Counted from the first letter of the stretch, positions 24,420 to 34,970 are shown. The stretch: 64,000 nt of DNA from Mycobacteroides sp. CBMA 271 (GCF_009729205.1 NZ_VTHB01000006.1:169546-233545), one strand, 5' to 3'. A program made the numbers and translations. Notes: generated by a model from the letters alone, not told the origin.

Positions 24420-27400
24420 ATGCCACACCCCGCGACCGGGCTCTATAACCCGGCCTACGAGCACGATGCGTGCGGTGTCGCCATGGTCGTGGATATGCAC
24501 GGCCGGCGCAGCCGCGACATTGTGGACAAGGCAATCACCGCACTGCTGAACCTGGAACACCGCGGTGCTGCGGGAGCCGAGCCCAATAGCGGTGACGGCG
24601 CCGGAATCATGCTGCAGATACCGGACAAGTTCTTCCGGGCCGTTTGCGCAGAAGAAGGGCGCTTCGAGCTGCCCGCCGAGGGCAGCTACGCCTCCGGTAT
24701 CGCTTTCCTGCCGCAGGGATCCAAGGACGCCGCCGCCGCCTGCGTGGCCGTCGACAAGATCGTTGAGGCAGAGGGTTTGACCGTTCTGGGTTGGCGTGAG
24801 GTTCCTCACGATGACTCTTCGCTGGGTGCCCTCGCTCGCGACGCCATGCCCACCTTCCGTCAGCTGTTCATTGCCGGCGCATCGGGTATGGATCTGGAGC
24901 GCCGCGTTTATGTCGTGCGCAAGCGCATCGAGCACGAGCTCGGCAACCAGGGCTCCGGCCGGGGCAGCCTCGGCGAGGAAACCGTCTATTTCCCAAGCCT
25001 TTCCGGCCGTACCTTTGTATATAAGGGCATGCTGACCACCCCGCAGCTGCGGGCGTTCTATCTTGATCTGCAGGATGAGCGGGTAGAGAGTGCGTTGGGC
25101 ATCGTGCACTCGCGCTTCTCCACCAACACCTTCCCGTCCTGGCCGCTGGCACACCCCTATCGCCGGGTAGCGCACAACGGTGAGATCAACACTGTTGCGG
25201 GCAACGAGAACTGGATGCGGGCCCGCGAGGCGCTCATCACGACCGAGGCCTTCGGTGGTCCAGCCCAGCTCGACAAGATCTTCCCGATCTGTACGCGCGG
25301 TGCCTCGGACACGGCGCGGTTCGACGAGGCACTGGAGCTGCTGCACCTGGGTGGCCGCCCCTTGCACCATGCGGTGCTGATGATGATTCCCGAGGCGTGG
25401 GAACGGCACGAGTCCATGGACCCGCAGCGCCGCGCCTTCTACGAGTACCACGCCTCGCTCATGGAGCCGTGGGACGGACCGGCATCGGTGTGCTTTACCG
25501 ACGGCACCATCGTCGGCGCGGTGCTCGACCGCAACGGCCTACGGCCGTCCCGTGTCTGGGTGACCGAGGATGGCCTCGTCGTGATGGCCTCTGAGTCCGG
25601 CGTTCTTGACCTGGACCCCTCCACCGTGGTGCAGCGCACCCGTCTGCAGCCCGGTCGGATGTTCCTGGTGGACACCACCCAGGGCCGCATCGTCTCCGAT
25701 GACGAAGTGAAGGCCGAGCTGGCTGCCGCGGAGCCGTACCAGAAGTGGCTGGACGAGGGGCTGGTCCGGATGGAGCAGCTACCCGACCGTCCGCACCAGC
25801 ACATGCCGCACAGCCGGATCGTGTTACGCCAGCAGGCTTTCGGCTACACCTACGAGGAGCTCAACATCCTGGTGGCGCCGATGGCACGCACCGGTGCCGA
25901 GGCGCTCGGATCGATGGGTACCGACACGCCAATTGCCGTGCTGTCCAGCCGTTCTCGGATGCTGTTCGACTATTTCCAGCAGCTGTTTGCTCAGGTCACC
26001 AATCCCCCGCTCGACGCGATCCGCGAAGAGGTCGTCACCAGCCTGGGCGGTGTGATCGGCCCCGAGGGCGATCTGCTGAACCCGACTCCCGAATCGTGCC
26101 ACCAGATCCTGCTGCCGCAGCCGGTGCTGCACAACGACGAGCTGGACAAGCTCATCCACCTTGATCCCACCGATGAGGTCAATGGTCGTGCTCATGGCTT
26201 CTCCAGTCGTGTGGTGCGCTGCCTGTACCCCGTCGCCGAGGGCGGTGCCGGATTGCGTACCGCACTGGAATCGGTGCGCGCCGAGGCGTCCGCGGCTATC
26301 GCCGACGGTGCCCAGGTGATCATCCTGTCGGACCGCGAGTCGGACGATCAGATGGCACCCATCCCTTCGCTTTTGGCTGTTTCCGCAGTGCACCATCACC
26401 TGGTCCGCGAGAAGTCGCGCACCAAGGCCGGTCTGGTGGTTGAGGCCGGCGACGCCCGCGAGGTACACCATGTGGCGGCGCTGGTCGGCTTCGGTGCCGC
26501 CGCCGTCAACCCGTACATGGCGTTCGAGTCCATCGAGGACCTCATCGACCGCGGCATCATCGCCGGGGTGGAGCGCGACAAGGCAATCCGCAACTACATC
26601 AAGGCCGCGGGCAAGGGTGTGCTCAAGGTGATGTCCAAGATGGGCATCTCCACGCTGGCCTCCTACACCGGCGCGCAGTTGTTCCAGGCGATCGGCCTGT
26701 CGCAGGAGCTGCTCGACGAGTACTTCAGTGGGCTGTACTGCCCCACCGGCGGTATCGGCCTGGATGAGATTGCCGCCGATGTGGCCTCGCGCCATCATCT
26801 GGCGTTCCTGGACCGCCCCGAGGAGTGGGCGCACCGCGAGCTTGAAGTTGGCGGGGAGTATCAATGGCGCCGCGAGGGCGAGTACCACCTGTTCAACCCC
26901 GACACCGTCTTCAAGCTGCAGCACGCCACCCGTTCCGGGCAGTACTCGGTGTTCAAGGAGTACACGAAGCTGGTTGATGACCAGAGTGAGCGGATGGCGT
27001 CGCTGCGCGGCCTGCTGAAGTTCAAGGCCTCCAATGACACAGGGCGCCCGTCTATTTCCATCGACGAGGTGGAGCCCGCCAGCGAGATCGTGAAGCGTTT
27101 CTCCACCGGTGCGATGAGCTTCGGCTCGATCTCCGCCGAGGCGCACGAGACCCTGGCGATCGCCATGAACCGCTTGGGTGGCCGGTCGAATTCCGGTGAG
27201 GGCGGCGAGAACCCAAGCCGGTTCATCCCCGACGAGAACGGCGACTGGCGTCGCAGCGCCATCAAGCAGGTGGCTTCCGGCCGGTTCGGTGTGACCTCGC
27301 ATTACCTGAGCAACTGCACCGATATCCAGATCAAGATGGCGCAGGGCGCCAAGCCCGGCGAGGGCGGCCAGCTGCCCGCGCACAAGGTGTATCCGTGGGT

Positions 27401-29024
27401 GGCCGAGGTGCGGCACTCCACGCCCGGCGTGGGCCTCATCTCCCCTCCTCCGCACCACGACATCTACTCCATCGAGGATTTGGCACAGCTGATCCACGAC
27501 CTCAAGAACTCCAATCCGCAGGCGCGTATTCACGTGAAGCTGGTGTCGGAGAACGGCGTGGGCACGGTGGCCACGGGCGTCTCCAAGGCGCACGCCGACG
27601 TGGTGCTCATCTCCGGGCATGACGGTGGCACCGGCGCCACCCCGCTGACCTCGCAGAAGCATGCGGGTGCGCCGTGGGAGCTGGGCCTGGCTGAGACGCA
27701 GCAGACGCTGCTACTCAACGGTCTGCGCGACCGCATTGTGGTCCAGGTTGATGGTCAGCTCAAGACCGGCCGCGACGTGATGATCGCGATGCTGCTGGGC
27801 GGCGAGGAGTTCGGTTTCGCCACCGCGCCGTTGGTGGTGTCGGGCTGCATCATGATGCGCGTGTGCCACCTGGACACCTGCCCGGTGGGCGTGGCCACCC
27901 AGAACCCGGTGCTGCGCGAGCGGTTCAACGGCAAGCCGGAGTTCGTGGAGAACTTCTTCCTGTTCCTCGCCGAGGAAGTGCGAGAGCTCATGGCAGAGCT
28001 CGGCTTCCGCACCGTCAACGAGGCGGTCGGCCAGGTCGGTGCACTAGACATCGAGCGCGCGGTAGCGCACTGGAAGGCCAGCAAGATCGACCTGACTCCA
28101 GTTCTCACTGAGCCGGATTCGGCGTTCATGAACCAGGACCTGTACTGCAGCGGTTCACAGGATCACGGTCTGGAGAAGGCGCTGGATCAGCAGCTCATCG
28201 TGATGAGCCGCGAGGCGCTGGATCGCGGCACCCCGGTGAAGTTCGAGACGCTGATCACCAATGTCAACCGCACCGTGGGCACCATGCTTGGTCACGAGGT
28301 GACCAAGGCCTATGGCGGCGAAGGACTTCCGGACGACACGATCGACATCACGTTCACCGGCTCGGCCGGGAACAGCTTCGGCGCCTTCGTGCCGCGCGGC
28401 ATTACCCTGCGGCTGTTCGGCGACGCCAACGACTACGTGGGCAAGGGCCTGTCGGGCGGACGCATTGCGGTGCGGCCATCCCGTGAAGCGCCGAAAGACT
28501 TTGTGGCCGAGGAGAACATCATCGGCGGCAACGTTCTCCTGTTCGGCGCGACCAGCGGTGAGGCGTTCCTGCGCGGAGTGGTGGGAGAGCGGTTCGCCGT
28601 GCGTAACTCCGGAGCCGCCGCCGTCGTCGAGGGCGTGGGCGACCACGGGTGCGAGTACATGACCGGCGGCACCGTCGTGGTGCTGGGCCCAACCGGCCGC
28701 AACTTCGCGGCGGGCATGTCGGGCGGTATGGCTTACATGTACGACCCCGACAAGCGATTGATGGACAACCTCAATGACGAGATGGTTGACCTGGAGGCGT
28801 TGGATCCCGATGACCAGCAGGTGCTGCGCAGCTTGATTGAAAAGCATGTGGCGGCAACGGAATCTGCCGTCGGACAACGCATTCTGGCCGACTGGAGCAA
28901 ACAGTGCGATTCCTTCGTCAAGGTGATGCCTCGCGACTACCGTCGCGTGCTCGAGGCCATCGCCGATGCGGAGCTGACCGGAGGCGATGTGAACGAGGCG
29001 ATCATGGCGGCTGCTCGTGGGTGA
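24420..29024 (+). CDS. gltB: Glutamate synthase (NADPH) large subunit
   Basis: A 1534-residue enzyme that takes ammonia from glutamine and adds it to 2-oxoglutarate, giving two glutamates. The glutaminase nucleophile is the Cys of EHDACGV (residue 18), exposed after removal of a 17-residue propeptide. The FMN and central domains follow, with [10 protein letters not shown] and SGHDGGTGA. The 3Fe-4S cluster ligands lie in [11 protein letters not shown] near residue 1145, and the glycine-rich beta-helix domain (GGTVVVLG) closes the protein. The sequence is very close to my memory of Rv3859c. ATG 24420 is chosen over TTG 24363 because the family begins just before LYNP. It overlaps gltD by eight bases. 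Confidence 0.97.
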   Translation: MPHPATGLYNPAYEHDACGVAMVVDMHGRRSRDIVDKAITALLNLEHRGAAGAEPNSGDGAGIMLQIPDKFFRAVCAEEGRFELPAEGSYASGIAFLPQGSKDAAAACVAVDKIVEAEGLTVLGWREVPHDDSSLGALARDAMPTFRQLFIAGASGMDLERRVYVVRKRIEHELGNQGSGRGSLGEETVYFPSLSGRTFVYKGMLTTPQLRAFYLDLQDERVESALGIVHSRFSTNTFPSWPLAHPYRRVAHNGEINTVAGNENWMRAREALITTEAFGGPAQLDKIFPICTRGASDTARFDEALELLHLGGRPLHHAVLMMIPEAWERHESMDPQRRAFYEYHASLMEPWDGPASVCFTDGTIVGAVLDRNGLRPSRVWVTEDGLVVMASESGVLDLDPSTVVQRTRLQPGRMFLVDTTQGRIVSDDEVKAELAAAEPYQKWLDEGLVRMEQLPDRPHQHMPHSRIVLRQQAFGYTYEELNILVAPMARTGAEALGSMGTDTPIAVLSSRSRMLFDYFQQLFAQVTNPPLDAIREEVVTSLGGVIGPEGDLLNPTPESCHQILLPQPVLHNDELDKLIHLDPTDEVNGRAHGFSSRVVRCLYPVAEGGAGLRTALESVRAEASAAIADGAQVIILSDRESDDQMAPIPSLLAVSAVHHHLVREKSRTKAGLVVEAGDAREVHHVAALVGFGAAAVNPYMAFESIEDLIDRGIIAGVERDKAIRNYIKAAGKGVLKVMSKMGISTLASYTGAQLFQAIGLSQELLDEYFSGLYCPTGGIGLDEIAADVASRHHLAFLDRPEEWAHRELEVGGEYQWRREGEYHLFNPDTVFKLQHATRSGQYSVFKEYTKLVDDQSERMASLRGLLKFKASNDTGRPSISIDEVEPASEIVKRFSTGAMSFGSISAEAHETLAIAMNRLGGRSNSGEGGENPSRFIPDENGDWRRSAIKQVASGRFGVTSHYLSNCTDIQIKMAQGAKPGEGGQLPAHKVYPWVAEVRHSTPGVGLISPPPHHDIYSIEDLAQLIHDLKNSNPQARIHVKLVSENGVGTVATGVSKAHADVVLISGHDGGTGATPLTSQKHAGAPWELGLAETQQTLLLNGLRDRIVVQVDGQLKTGRDVMIAMLLGGEEFGFATAPLVVSGCIMMRVCHLDTCPVGVATQNPVLRERFNGKPEFVENFFLFLAEEVRELMAELGFRTVNEAVGQVGALDIERAVAHWKASKIDLTPVLTEPDSAFMNQDLYCSGSQDHGLEKALDQQLIVMSREALDRGTPVKFETLITNVNRTVGTMLGHEVTKAYGGEGLPDDTIDITFTGSAGNSFGAFVPRGITLRLFGDANDYVGKGLSGGRIAVRPSREAPKDFVAEENIIGGNVLLFGATSGEAFLRGVVGERFAVRNSGAAAVVEGVGDHGCEYMTGGTVVVLGPTGRNFAAGMSGGMAYMYDPDKRLMDNLNDEMVDLEALDPDDQQVLRSLIEKHVAATESAVGQRILADWSKQCDSFVKVMPRDYRRVLEAIADAELTGGDVNEAIMAAARG

Positions 29025-30483
29025 CCCAAGCGGCTTTCTGACCCACACCGCGCGCGAGCTGCCCACGCGGCGGCCCGTGCCATTGCGGCTGCTCGACTGG
29101 AAAGAGGTCTACGAGGATTTCGAGTCTTCGAGGCTTCAACAGCAGGCGTCGCGCTGCATGGACTGCGGAATCCCGTTCTGCCACCAGGGCTGCCCGCTGG
29201 GCAACTTGATCCCCGAGTGGAACGATCTGGTGTATCGCGGGCAGTGGCGCGAGGGTATCGAGCGCCTGCACGCCACCAACAACTTCCCCGAGTTCACGGG
29301 CCGGCTCTGTCCCGCGCCGTGTGAGGCATCGTGCGTGCTGGGCATTAACCAGGACGCGGTCACCATCAAGCAGGTCGAGGTCTCCCTGATCGACAACGCC
29401 TTCGACAACGGCTGGGTCAAGCCCATCGCGTCCGAGGTGAAGACCGGCAAGAAGGTCGCGGTTGTGGGTTCCGGACCGGCGGGCTTGGCCGCGGCACAGC
29501 AGCTCACCCGGGCCGGGCACGATGTGACCGTGTACGAGCGGGCCGACCGCATTGGTGGCCTGCTGCGTTACGGCATCCCCGAGTTCAAGATGGAGAAGCG
29601 TCACATCGATCGGCGTCTGGACCAGATGCGGGCCGAGGGAACGGTTTTCGAGGCCGGCGTGAACGTCGGCGTGGATATCACGGCCGACGAGCTGCGTTCG
29701 AAGTTCGACGCGGTGGTGCTGGCCGGCGGCGCGACGGACTGGCGTGATCTGCCGGTTCCGGGCCGCGAGCTTGACGGCATCTACCAGGCCATGGAATACC
29801 TGCCATGGGCCAACAAGGTGCAGTTGGGCGACGACGTCGTGGATGAGGATGGTCAGCCGCCGATCACGGCAAAGGGCAAGCGCGTCATCATCATTGGTGG
29901 CGGCGACACCGGAGCAGACTGTCTGGGCACCGCCCACCGGCAGGGTGCGGCAAGCATTCAGCAGTTCGAGATCATGCCGAAGCCGCCGGAGACTCGCGGC
30001 GAGCGTGACCCGTGGCCGACCTACCCGACACTGTTCCGGGTGGCCTCCGCGCACGAAGAGGGCGGAGAGCGGATCTACGCCGTCAACACCGAGCGGTTCC
30101 TCGGCGATGACGGCAAGGTCACCGGTCTGCGTGCCCACGAGGTGGTCTTCAACGCCGGCAAGTTCGAGAAGGTCGAGGGCTCGGATTTCGAGCTAGAGGC
30201 CGACATCGTCTTCCTGGCAATGGGATTCGTCGGGCCGGAGAAGCCGGGCCTGCTTGAGACCCTCGGTGTTGATCTGACCGAGCGTGGCAATGTGGCGCGT
30301 GACGGTTCGTATGCGACATCCGTTGACGGCGTGTTCGTAGCCGGGGATATGGGCCGCGGCCAGTCGCTGATCGTGTGGGCGATTGCCGAGGGCCGGTCGG
30401 CTGCCTCCGCCGTGGATGCGTATCTCGTCGGTGAGACGGCGCTGCCCGCGCCGATCAAGCCGACCGCCGCGCCGCAGCGGTAG
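29017..30483 (+). CDS. gltD: Glutamate synthase small subunit
   Basis: A 488-residue partner of GltB that carries electrons from NADPH through FAD and 4Fe-4S clusters. The N-terminal cluster ligands are in [14 protein letters not shown] near residue 46 and CPAPCEASC near 100; the FAD motif is [13 protein letters not shown] near 150 and the NADPH motif [11 protein letters not shown] near 293. [16 protein letters not shown] near the end is conserved in GltD. The GTG start lies within the last codons of gltB, so the subunits are translationally coupled. Order and sequence match Rv3858c. Confidence 0.97.
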   Translation: MGDPSGFLTHTARELPTRRPVPLRLLDWKEVYEDFESSRLQQQASRCMDCGIPFCHQGCPLGNLIPEWNDLVYRGQWREGIERLHATNNFPEFTGRLCPAPCEASCVLGINQDAVTIKQVEVSLIDNAFDNGWVKPIASEVKTGKKVAVVGSGPAGLAAAQQLTRAGHDVTVYERADRIGGLLRYGIPEFKMEKRHIDRRLDQMRAEGTVFEAGVNVGVDITADELRSKFDAVVLAGGATDWRDLPVPGRELDGIYQAMEYLPWANKVQLGDDVVDEDGQPPITAKGKRVIIIGGGDTGADCLGTAHRQGAASIQQFEIMPKPPETRGERDPWPTYPTLFRVASAHEEGGERIYAVNTERFLGDDGKVTGLRAHEVVFNAGKFEKVEGSDFELEADIVFLAMGFVGPEKPGLLETLGVDLTERGNVARDGSYATSVDGVFVAGDMGRGQSLIVWAIAEGRSAASAVDAYLVGETALPAPIKPTAAPQR

Positions 30484-30499
30484 CCGGTAGACGGCGTTG

Positions 30500-30527
30500 C
30501 CGGAGCGGTCACGACCGATAGCTCCGG
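30500..30527 (+). terminator. Hairpin after gltD
   Basis: CCGGAGC (30500-30506) pairs with GCTCCGG (30521-30527), with GGTC/GACC as a nested stem, 17 bases after the gltD stop. There is no T-run. Confidence 0.45.
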
Positions 30528-30649
30528 ATGAATTCATTTCGCGTTGTCCGACATGTTTGCTTGATGTCGGTGTGACACGTGAGATCGGCAGTAATTTGCG
30601 TTATGCTACTGCCTGGTTCTAAACGCTCGCCGATGCAGGAGATGTTCTC

Positions 30650-30790
30650 GTGCCCAACACACCCGCTGCGAAGACATGGGTTGGCCGAATTGCCTGGTCA
30701 TTGATTCGACATCCCATGAAGAGTCATAGTTTCCCCGCGAAGAGCGAGCGATTGATCACTCGCGAAGAGCTCCTGCGCTTCAGTCACTGA
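30650..30790 (+). CDS. Small protein of 46 residues, unrecognised
   Basis: GTG 30650 has a good Shine-Dalgarno (AGGAGAT, 30637-30643) and TATGCT at 30602-30607 is a plausible -10 box. The 46-residue product is basic, starts MPNTPAAKTW, and ends in SERLITREELLRFSH. It has no signal peptide; residues 12-21 are mildly hydrophobic. I know no family. Translation is likely from the signals, function unknown. Confidence 0.5.
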   Translation: MPNTPAAKTWVGRIAWSLIRHPMKSHSFPAKSERLITREELLRFSH

Positions 30791-30908
30791 GCGTTGCTCA
30801 CGGCCGTCGTCCGCGTGTCGGACGGCCGACATGCGGTGTTCGCCGTAATCGTTATCGACCTGTAACCAGGGCCGGTGGATGCGGTAGCCGAATCTGACTG
30901 GGGAGTAG

Positions 30909-31103
30909 ATGGGGTTGAACCGACTTCGTCCGGCAGTCCTCTTGGCATGCATCGTCGTCGTGCTGGGGAATCGGGCACCTACTCAGACCGCCTGCGCCGC
31001 GCCGTCGACCGCGGAGCACCTGTGCGCGACGTATCCCGTGGATCTACTCAAAGATCCCATCATGGCGACGCCGCTCTCGGATCATGTGCAGGAGTTTCTT
31101 TGA
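30909..31103 (+). CDS. Small secreted protein of 64 residues
   Basis: The product has a clear N-terminal signal peptide: basic start (MGLNRLR), a hydrophobic core (AVLLACIVVVLG) and an A-x-A-like cut near TACAAP (about residue 30). The mature part would be only about 34 residues with one Cys. GGGGAG lies three bases before the ATG, which is close for a Shine-Dalgarno. It is not recognised. It opens a group of small genes that lead into the lipoprotein. Confidence 0.5.
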   Translation: MGLNRLRPAVLLACIVVVLGNRAPTQTACAAPSTAEHLCATYPVDLLKDPIMATPLSDHVQEFL

Positions 31104-31107
31104 GGGA

Positions 31108-31245
31108 ATGACACAGATCATCAATGGTGGGATGGCAGGTTGGCAGTCGCGGGATGATTACTACAATTTCGCTAGGCGAGTACTCGGGGTGCCGTCTCCT
31201 GGCCCGTATCCGCAGCGTCCCGAAGAAAGACACAAAGGCTACTGA
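31108..31245 (+). CDS. Possible 45-residue protein
   Basis: An ATG four bases after the previous stop opens a 45-residue frame with a protein-like end (ARRVLGVPSPGPYPQRPEE). AGGAG at 31090-31094 is a weak, distant ribosome site. The frame overlaps the 5' extension of the lipoprotein ORF in another frame, so only one of the two readings is likely to be used. I prefer this one, because the lipoprotein signal peptide starts later. Confidence 0.3.
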   Translation: MTQIINGGMAGWQSRDDYYNFARRVLGVPSPGPYPQRPEERHKGY

Positions 31246-31282
31246 TCGTGTCTCGCTGGTTGAAGTCGCTGGTCGGCGTGCG

Positions 31283-32479
31283 GTGTTGATACGTGCGATC
31301 GCAGCCGTCGTCCTAGTGGCCTTAGCCGCTGGATGCGGCACAGACGAACCCGCGCAGGTGACGAAGACGCCACAGGGTGTCGAGGCTAAGACTTTTGTGT
31401 TCCAGACCCAGACGTCGATTGGCGTCGCACGCGGTGGGGCGATAGCGGCTGAACTTCACGGAGGCGCCGCTGAGATCGGCGACCCGATTCGGTTGACCAC
31501 AAATCACCGCTATGCCTACTGGCTTGGAGATTCTGGCGTCTCCGTGGTGGACACGCGTAATCTGGAAAGGCGTGTAATCCCCTGTAACGGACCTTGTCTC
31601 GGATTTCCTTCGCCGGTGATGCCGATAGGTGACAGTTTGGTCGGGGGCTTCGATGCAGGCGAAGATGATCACCAGGAGAGCGAGCGTGACACTACGTCCG
31701 CGTTCGTGCGCGCGCTGGACCTAAGTGCGATCGATCCTCAGATCAAAACGATCGGATCAATGCCCCTGCTGTCCCCCCACCCCGCACAACACAACGTTGC
31801 TCCGTACACCTTCTATCTGGACGCGGCGAATGGGATATACGCATTTCTAGACGCGGTCAACTATCGACCTTCGAGGCCTTGGGAACTCGCTCAAACGCTT
31901 TGGTTCTCACGACTCGACGGATCGATACTCAAGCTCGGAAACTACGCCTTTGGTAGCCGAAATGATGTTTGGGGCGCGATGAGTCCGGACGGCGCAAGTT
32001 TCGTCATGGGGGGCGAGGACCCGAGTGACAGCAAGACGGGTGCTCATTGCGGACATCGTGAGGTCGACATGATCGACACAGCCACCGGTGCCAGGACCGC
32101 GATCAGTCCGGCGGATCCGGCCGCTTCTAAGGATGTTGAGTATCGAGTTTCCCGGGCCTGGTGGGGTACCGACGGCACTCTCTACGCCAACTACCAACAG
32201 GCGAATTGTTCGGAGAAGTCGTCGGCGGGGGCACCTCCAAGCGTGTGGGCCTATCGTGCGGGCAGATGGTCTCGCGTGGAGACCCAGGGGCCCGCAATAT
32301 TCGCGCTCGAACTCGGCAATGGCGCCCGGGCTGTTGTTGTGCCTAAAGCTGCGATTCCCGACGGGCAGGCGGCATGGGTCGATATGACGAAAGGGACGTT
32401 GTACTACCTGAATGGTCAGGGCCAGCGCACCTGGATCGCAGATGACGTGGTTGGCTTGGCAGATCTCCCCGAACGTTGA
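31283..32479 (+). CDS. Putative lipoprotein, unrecognised
   Basis: The frame is open from ATG 31124, but a compact signal peptide (LIRAIAAVVLVALAAGC, lipobox L-A-A-G-C) begins at GTG 31283 or TTG 31286, so the later start is chosen (398 residues). The mature protein has repeated motifs that look like beta-propeller blades (YAYWLGDSGVSVVDTRN, LWFSRLDGSILKLG, VDMIDTATGARTAIS), suggesting a surface-exposed propeller, plus three Cys. Base composition looks less GC-rich than the flanking core genes. No family is recognised. Confidence 0.6.
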   Translation: MLIRAIAAVVLVALAAGCGTDEPAQVTKTPQGVEAKTFVFQTQTSIGVARGGAIAAELHGGAAEIGDPIRLTTNHRYAYWLGDSGVSVVDTRNLERRVIPCNGPCLGFPSPVMPIGDSLVGGFDAGEDDHQESERDTTSAFVRALDLSAIDPQIKTIGSMPLLSPHPAQHNVAPYTFYLDAANGIYAFLDAVNYRPSRPWELAQTLWFSRLDGSILKLGNYAFGSRNDVWGAMSPDGASFVMGGEDPSDSKTGAHCGHREVDMIDTATGARTAISPADPAASKDVEYRVSRAWWGTDGTLYANYQQANCSEKSSAGAPPSVWAYRAGRWSRVETQGPAIFALELGNGARAVVVPKAAIPDGQAAWVDMTKGTLYYLNGQGQRTWIADDVVGLADLPER

Positions 32480-32498
32480 ACCTGGTAGCTGAACCCGC

Positions 32499-33266
32499 CT
32501 AGCCCCGCGCCGTCAGAACCTGCGGACCGCTCTCGGTGATGGCGATGGTGTGTTCGGAATGTGCGCCGCGGGAACCGTCGGCCATCCTCAGCGTCCACCC
32601 GTCCGGATCCATGGTGAGTCGATGGGTCCCGCGCCCAAACCACGGCTCAAGCGCCAGGGTCAGACCCGGCTCCAGCTTCATGCCGCGTCCGGCCTGCCCC
32701 TTGTTCGGAACATGAGGATCCTCATGCATGGTGCGCCCGAGGCCGTGCCCACCGAAATCGGTGTTGATGCGATACCCGGCGCCCTCGGCCACGTCGGCGA
32801 CGGCCGCCGAGATATCGCCGAGCCGCCCACCGGGCTGAGCGGCTGCGATCGCCGCGTCTAGCGCGATCCGCGTGCTCTCGATCAGCCGCACATCTTCGGG
32901 ATCAGGGGTCCCGACGATCACGCTCACCGCGGAGTCGGCCACCCAGCCGTCGATGCTCACCGCGAAATCCATGCTCAGCAGATCGCCATCGGCCAGCACG
33001 TAGTCATGCGGAAGCCCATGCAGCACGGCGTCATTCACCGACAGGCAGATGACGTTGCGGAACGGTCCGCGCCCGAATGAGGGGGAGTAGTCCCAGTAGC
33101 AGGACACCGCGCCCCGCTCGGCAACCATGTCGCGCGCCCGAAGTTCCAGATCGAGCAGGTTCACGCCCGGCGCGGCCAGCGACGACAGCTCGGTCAGTAC
33201 CGAACCGACGAACTGGCCGGTCACGCGCATATGCGCGATCTCTGCGGGTGACTTCAACTCGATCAC
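32499..33266 (-). CDS. map: Methionine aminopeptidase, type I
   Basis: A 255-residue dimetal peptidase that removes N-terminal Met from new proteins. All five metal ligands are visible: Asp in DFAVSIDGW near residue 99, Asp in VADSAV near 110, His in GGHGLG near 173, Glu in ALEPWF near 207 and Glu in HSEHT near 238. The GTG start at 33266 follows GGAGG. The short N-terminus lacks the SH3-binding extension of MapB, so it resembles the MapA type. It is divergent from an XRE regulator across two identical palindromes, an unusual level of control for a housekeeping function, which suggests a paralogue with a special role. Confidence 0.92.
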   Translation of the reverse strand: MIELKSPAEIAHMRVTGQFVGSVLTELSSLAAPGVNLLDLELRARDMVAERGAVSCYWDYSPSFGRGPFRNVICLSVNDAVLHGLPHDYVLADGDLLSMDFAVSIDGWVADSAVSVIVGTPDPEDVRLIESTRIALDAAIAAAQPGGRLGDISAAVADVAEGAGYRINTDFGGHGLGRTMHEDPHVPNKGQAGRGMKLEPGLTLALEPWFGRGTHRLTMDPDGWTLRMADGSRGAHSEHTIAITESGPQVLTARG

Positions 33267-33281
33267 GGCGACCTCCAGGAC

Positions 33282-33323
33282 GGTATTTAAATACCACCTT
33301 AGGGCTTCCGGTATTTAAATACC
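33282..33323. promoter_or_regulatory. Twin perfect palindromes (operators) between map and XRE gene
   Basis: GGTATTTAAATACC occurs twice, at 33282-33295 and 33310-33323, both perfect 14-base palindromes with centres 28 bases apart. The AT-rich core is unusual in this genome. They fill the 69-base divergent gap and cover the probable promoters of both genes. Binding by the adjacent XRE protein is inferred. Confidence 0.75.
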
Positions 33324-33328
33324 AAGAC

Positions 33329-33334
33329 TAAAGT
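33329..33334 (+). promoter_or_regulatory. -10 box (TAAAGT) for a leaderless XRE mRNA
   Basis: TAAAGT ends seven bases before ATG 33342 and directly follows the second palindrome, so a protein bound there would block RNA polymerase. Confidence 0.5.
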
Positions 33335-33341
33335 CGTGAGC

Positions 33342-33608
33342 ATGGTTCGTCAGCCGCTCACCGCCGAACAACTCGCCGCGGGTAAGCGTCTGGGCGGACT
33401 GCTGCGGGCCGCACGCGGTGACCGGCCGCTCGATGACGTCGCCCACGCTTCGGGAATCTCGCCGGAAACACTGCGCAAGATCGAAACCGGACGACTCCCG
33501 ACACCAGCGTTTGGGGCCGTCGTCCAGCTGGCCGCAACCCTGCGTCTGGACCTCAACGACGTCGCGGATGCATGGCAGGACGAGACCAAGATCGTCGCCG
33601 CGTCCTAA
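33342..33608 (+). CDS. XRE-family HTH regulator
   Basis: An 88-residue protein that is almost entirely a Cro/CI-type domain: RLGGLLRAARG, LDDVAHASGISPETLRKIETG (split after residue 20) and LAATLRLDLNDV. GTG 33336 is two codons upstream in frame; ATG 33342 is chosen for the leaderless spacing. It probably binds the twin palindromes as a dimer at each and represses itself and map. No toxin partner is next to it; the downstream gene is a glycosyltransferase. Confidence 0.88.
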   Translation: MVRQPLTAEQLAAGKRLGGLLRAARGDRPLDDVAHASGISPETLRKIETGRLPTPAFGAVVQLAATLRLDLNDVADAWQDETKIVAAS

Positions 33609-33622
33609 TGGCGCGGCGGCCG

Positions 33623-33628
33623 TAAAAT
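33623..33628 (+). promoter_or_regulatory. -10 box (TAAAAT) for a leaderless GT87 mRNA
   Basis: TAAAAT is followed by seven bases and then ATG 33636, with no Shine-Dalgarno; the fit to the mycobacterial leaderless pattern is close. Confidence 0.55.
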
Positions 33629-33635
33629 CGGCCGG

Positions 33636-34970
33636 ATGCACAGCTGGGGTGGGGACAAGCGGCTGCCACGTACCGTCGTTCTGAGCACGCTGGTCGTCGC
33701 GGTCATCGCGATGGTGGTGCACAACCGCCTCGTTCCGTTCCAGACGTCCTTCTTCGGACTGACCGAGAACGGCTATGACCTTGAGACCTATCGCGCCGCG
33801 GTGCGCGGCCTCTGGGATGGCAAGAGGTTGTACGAGGCTCCCGCCCTCAACAAGGCGTGGTTCGTCTACCCGCCGTTCGCGACGCTGATTCTCGCGCCGC
33901 TCGCGGGGGCCTCGTCCGTCGTCGCGAAATGGGCGCTGCTCACCCTTTCCCTTGCGGCCCTGGCGCTTACCGCGTGGCGCATCCTGCGTCTGGTCGGTGT
34001 CCGTGCGGGCACCCGGCTGGCTTTGGTGAGTGCCGCGCTCGCGGTGATAGCCATCGATGTCGAGCCGGTGCAGGCCACCCTTTGGTGGGGCCAGATCAAC
34101 ATCCTGCTCATGGCGGTGGTGCTTCTCGATCTGTTGAGTCCGGCGCAGGCCCGGTGGCGCGGTATCGGGCTCGGTCTCGCCATGGGCATCAAGCTCACGC
34201 CGCTGATATTCCTGCCGTATCTGCTACTCACCCGGCAGTGGCGTGCCTCGGGTGTCGCCGCGGGAACATTCGCGGCGACCGCCGCGCTCACCTGGCCGCT
34301 GTTCCCGCGCGACAGCGCATGGTTTTGGAGCCATCTGGGCGACACGGCGCACATCAGCCGCATCGATCACCTGGCGAATCAGTCGATCAACGGGTTCCTG
34401 GCGCGGTACTTCTTCCCGCATGCGCGCCCGGAGTGGATGTGGATTGCCTTGAGCCTCTTGGTGCTTGCCGCAGGGCTCGCTGTCGCGGTCTGGGCGCATC
34501 GCAGGGGAGAACCAGTGCTGGCACTGGTACTGGTGGGCCTCACCGGTTGCGCGGTGTCGCCGTTCAGCTGGGCGGCGCACTGGGTGTGGTTCGCTCCCGC
34601 GTTCTTCTGGCTCCTGGCGAAAGCGTGTACGACGCCCGCGCCATGGAACCGTGGTTGGGTCTACCGCGCGGCGGGACTCTTCGCGATGACCTTCATGTGG
34701 ACCCTGCATAGGCCGGGGCCCGGACACAGCACCACCTATTTCAGCGGGGTGTACTGGAACTTCCTGGACCTGCGGCCGTTTTGGGTAGGCCAGCTGATGA
34801 GCGGGTGGTACCCGTTGGTGTTCTTGTGCTTCACGGTCGGCGCCGCCGGGTGGCTGCGGCTGAGTACGCCACGGGCGCGGGACGAACTGGACGAACTTTC
34901 GATGCTGTCGGCGGAGATCGAGGACTACCCCCCGGAAAATCGCGATGAGGAGCTCGCGCTACGCGCCTAG
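33636..34970 (+). CDS. GT87-family polyprenyl-phosphate mannosyltransferase (PimE/MptC-like)
   Basis: A 444-residue integral membrane protein with about ten hydrophobic helices. DLETYRAAVRGLWDG near residue 48 carries the conserved Asp of GT87 (DUF2029) enzymes, and YPPFATLIL near 75, WWGQINILL near 150 and AMGIKLTPLIFLPY near 185 are family landmarks. Such enzymes take mannose from polyprenyl phosphomannose on the outer leaflet to build PIMs, lipomannan or lipoarabinomannan. The acidic C-terminal tail (about 40 residues) is cytosolic or variable. It overlaps no neighbour; the acceptor is unknown. Confidence 0.85.
   Translation: MHSWGGDKRLPRTVVLSTLVVAVIAMVVHNRLVPFQTSFFGLTENGYDLETYRAAVRGLWDGKRLYEAPALNKAWFVYPPFATLILAPLAGASSVVAKWALLTLSLAALALTAWRILRLVGVRAGTRLALVSAALAVIAIDVEPVQATLWWGQINILLMAVVLLDLLSPAQARWRGIGLGLAMGIKLTPLIFLPYLLLTRQWRASGVAAGTFAATAALTWPLFPRDSAWFWSHLGDTAHISRIDHLANQSINGFLARYFFPHARPEWMWIALSLLVLAAGLAVAVWAHRRGEPVLALVLVGLTGCAVSPFSWAAHWVWFAPAFFWLLAKACTTPAPWNRGWVYRAAGLFAMTFMWTLHRPGPGHSTTYFSGVYWNFLDLRPFWVGQLMSGWYPLVFLCFTVGAAGWLRLSTPRARDELDELSMLSAEIEDYPPENRDEELALRA

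Noticed and set aside
24243..25451. A 402-residue frame antisense to the gltB 5' end
   Set aside because: Shadow of gltB; no start signal or domain.
25824..27662. A 612-residue open frame antisense to gltB
   Set aside because: It is explained by third-position GC of gltB; it has no ribosome site and composition is His/Gly/Arg-rich nonsense.
29002..30138. A 378-residue frame antisense to gltD
   Set aside because: Shadow of gltD with no recognisable motif.
33336..33608. Toxin-antitoxin module based on the XRE gene
   Set aside because: No toxin-like gene adjoins it; neighbours are map and a GT87 membrane enzyme.
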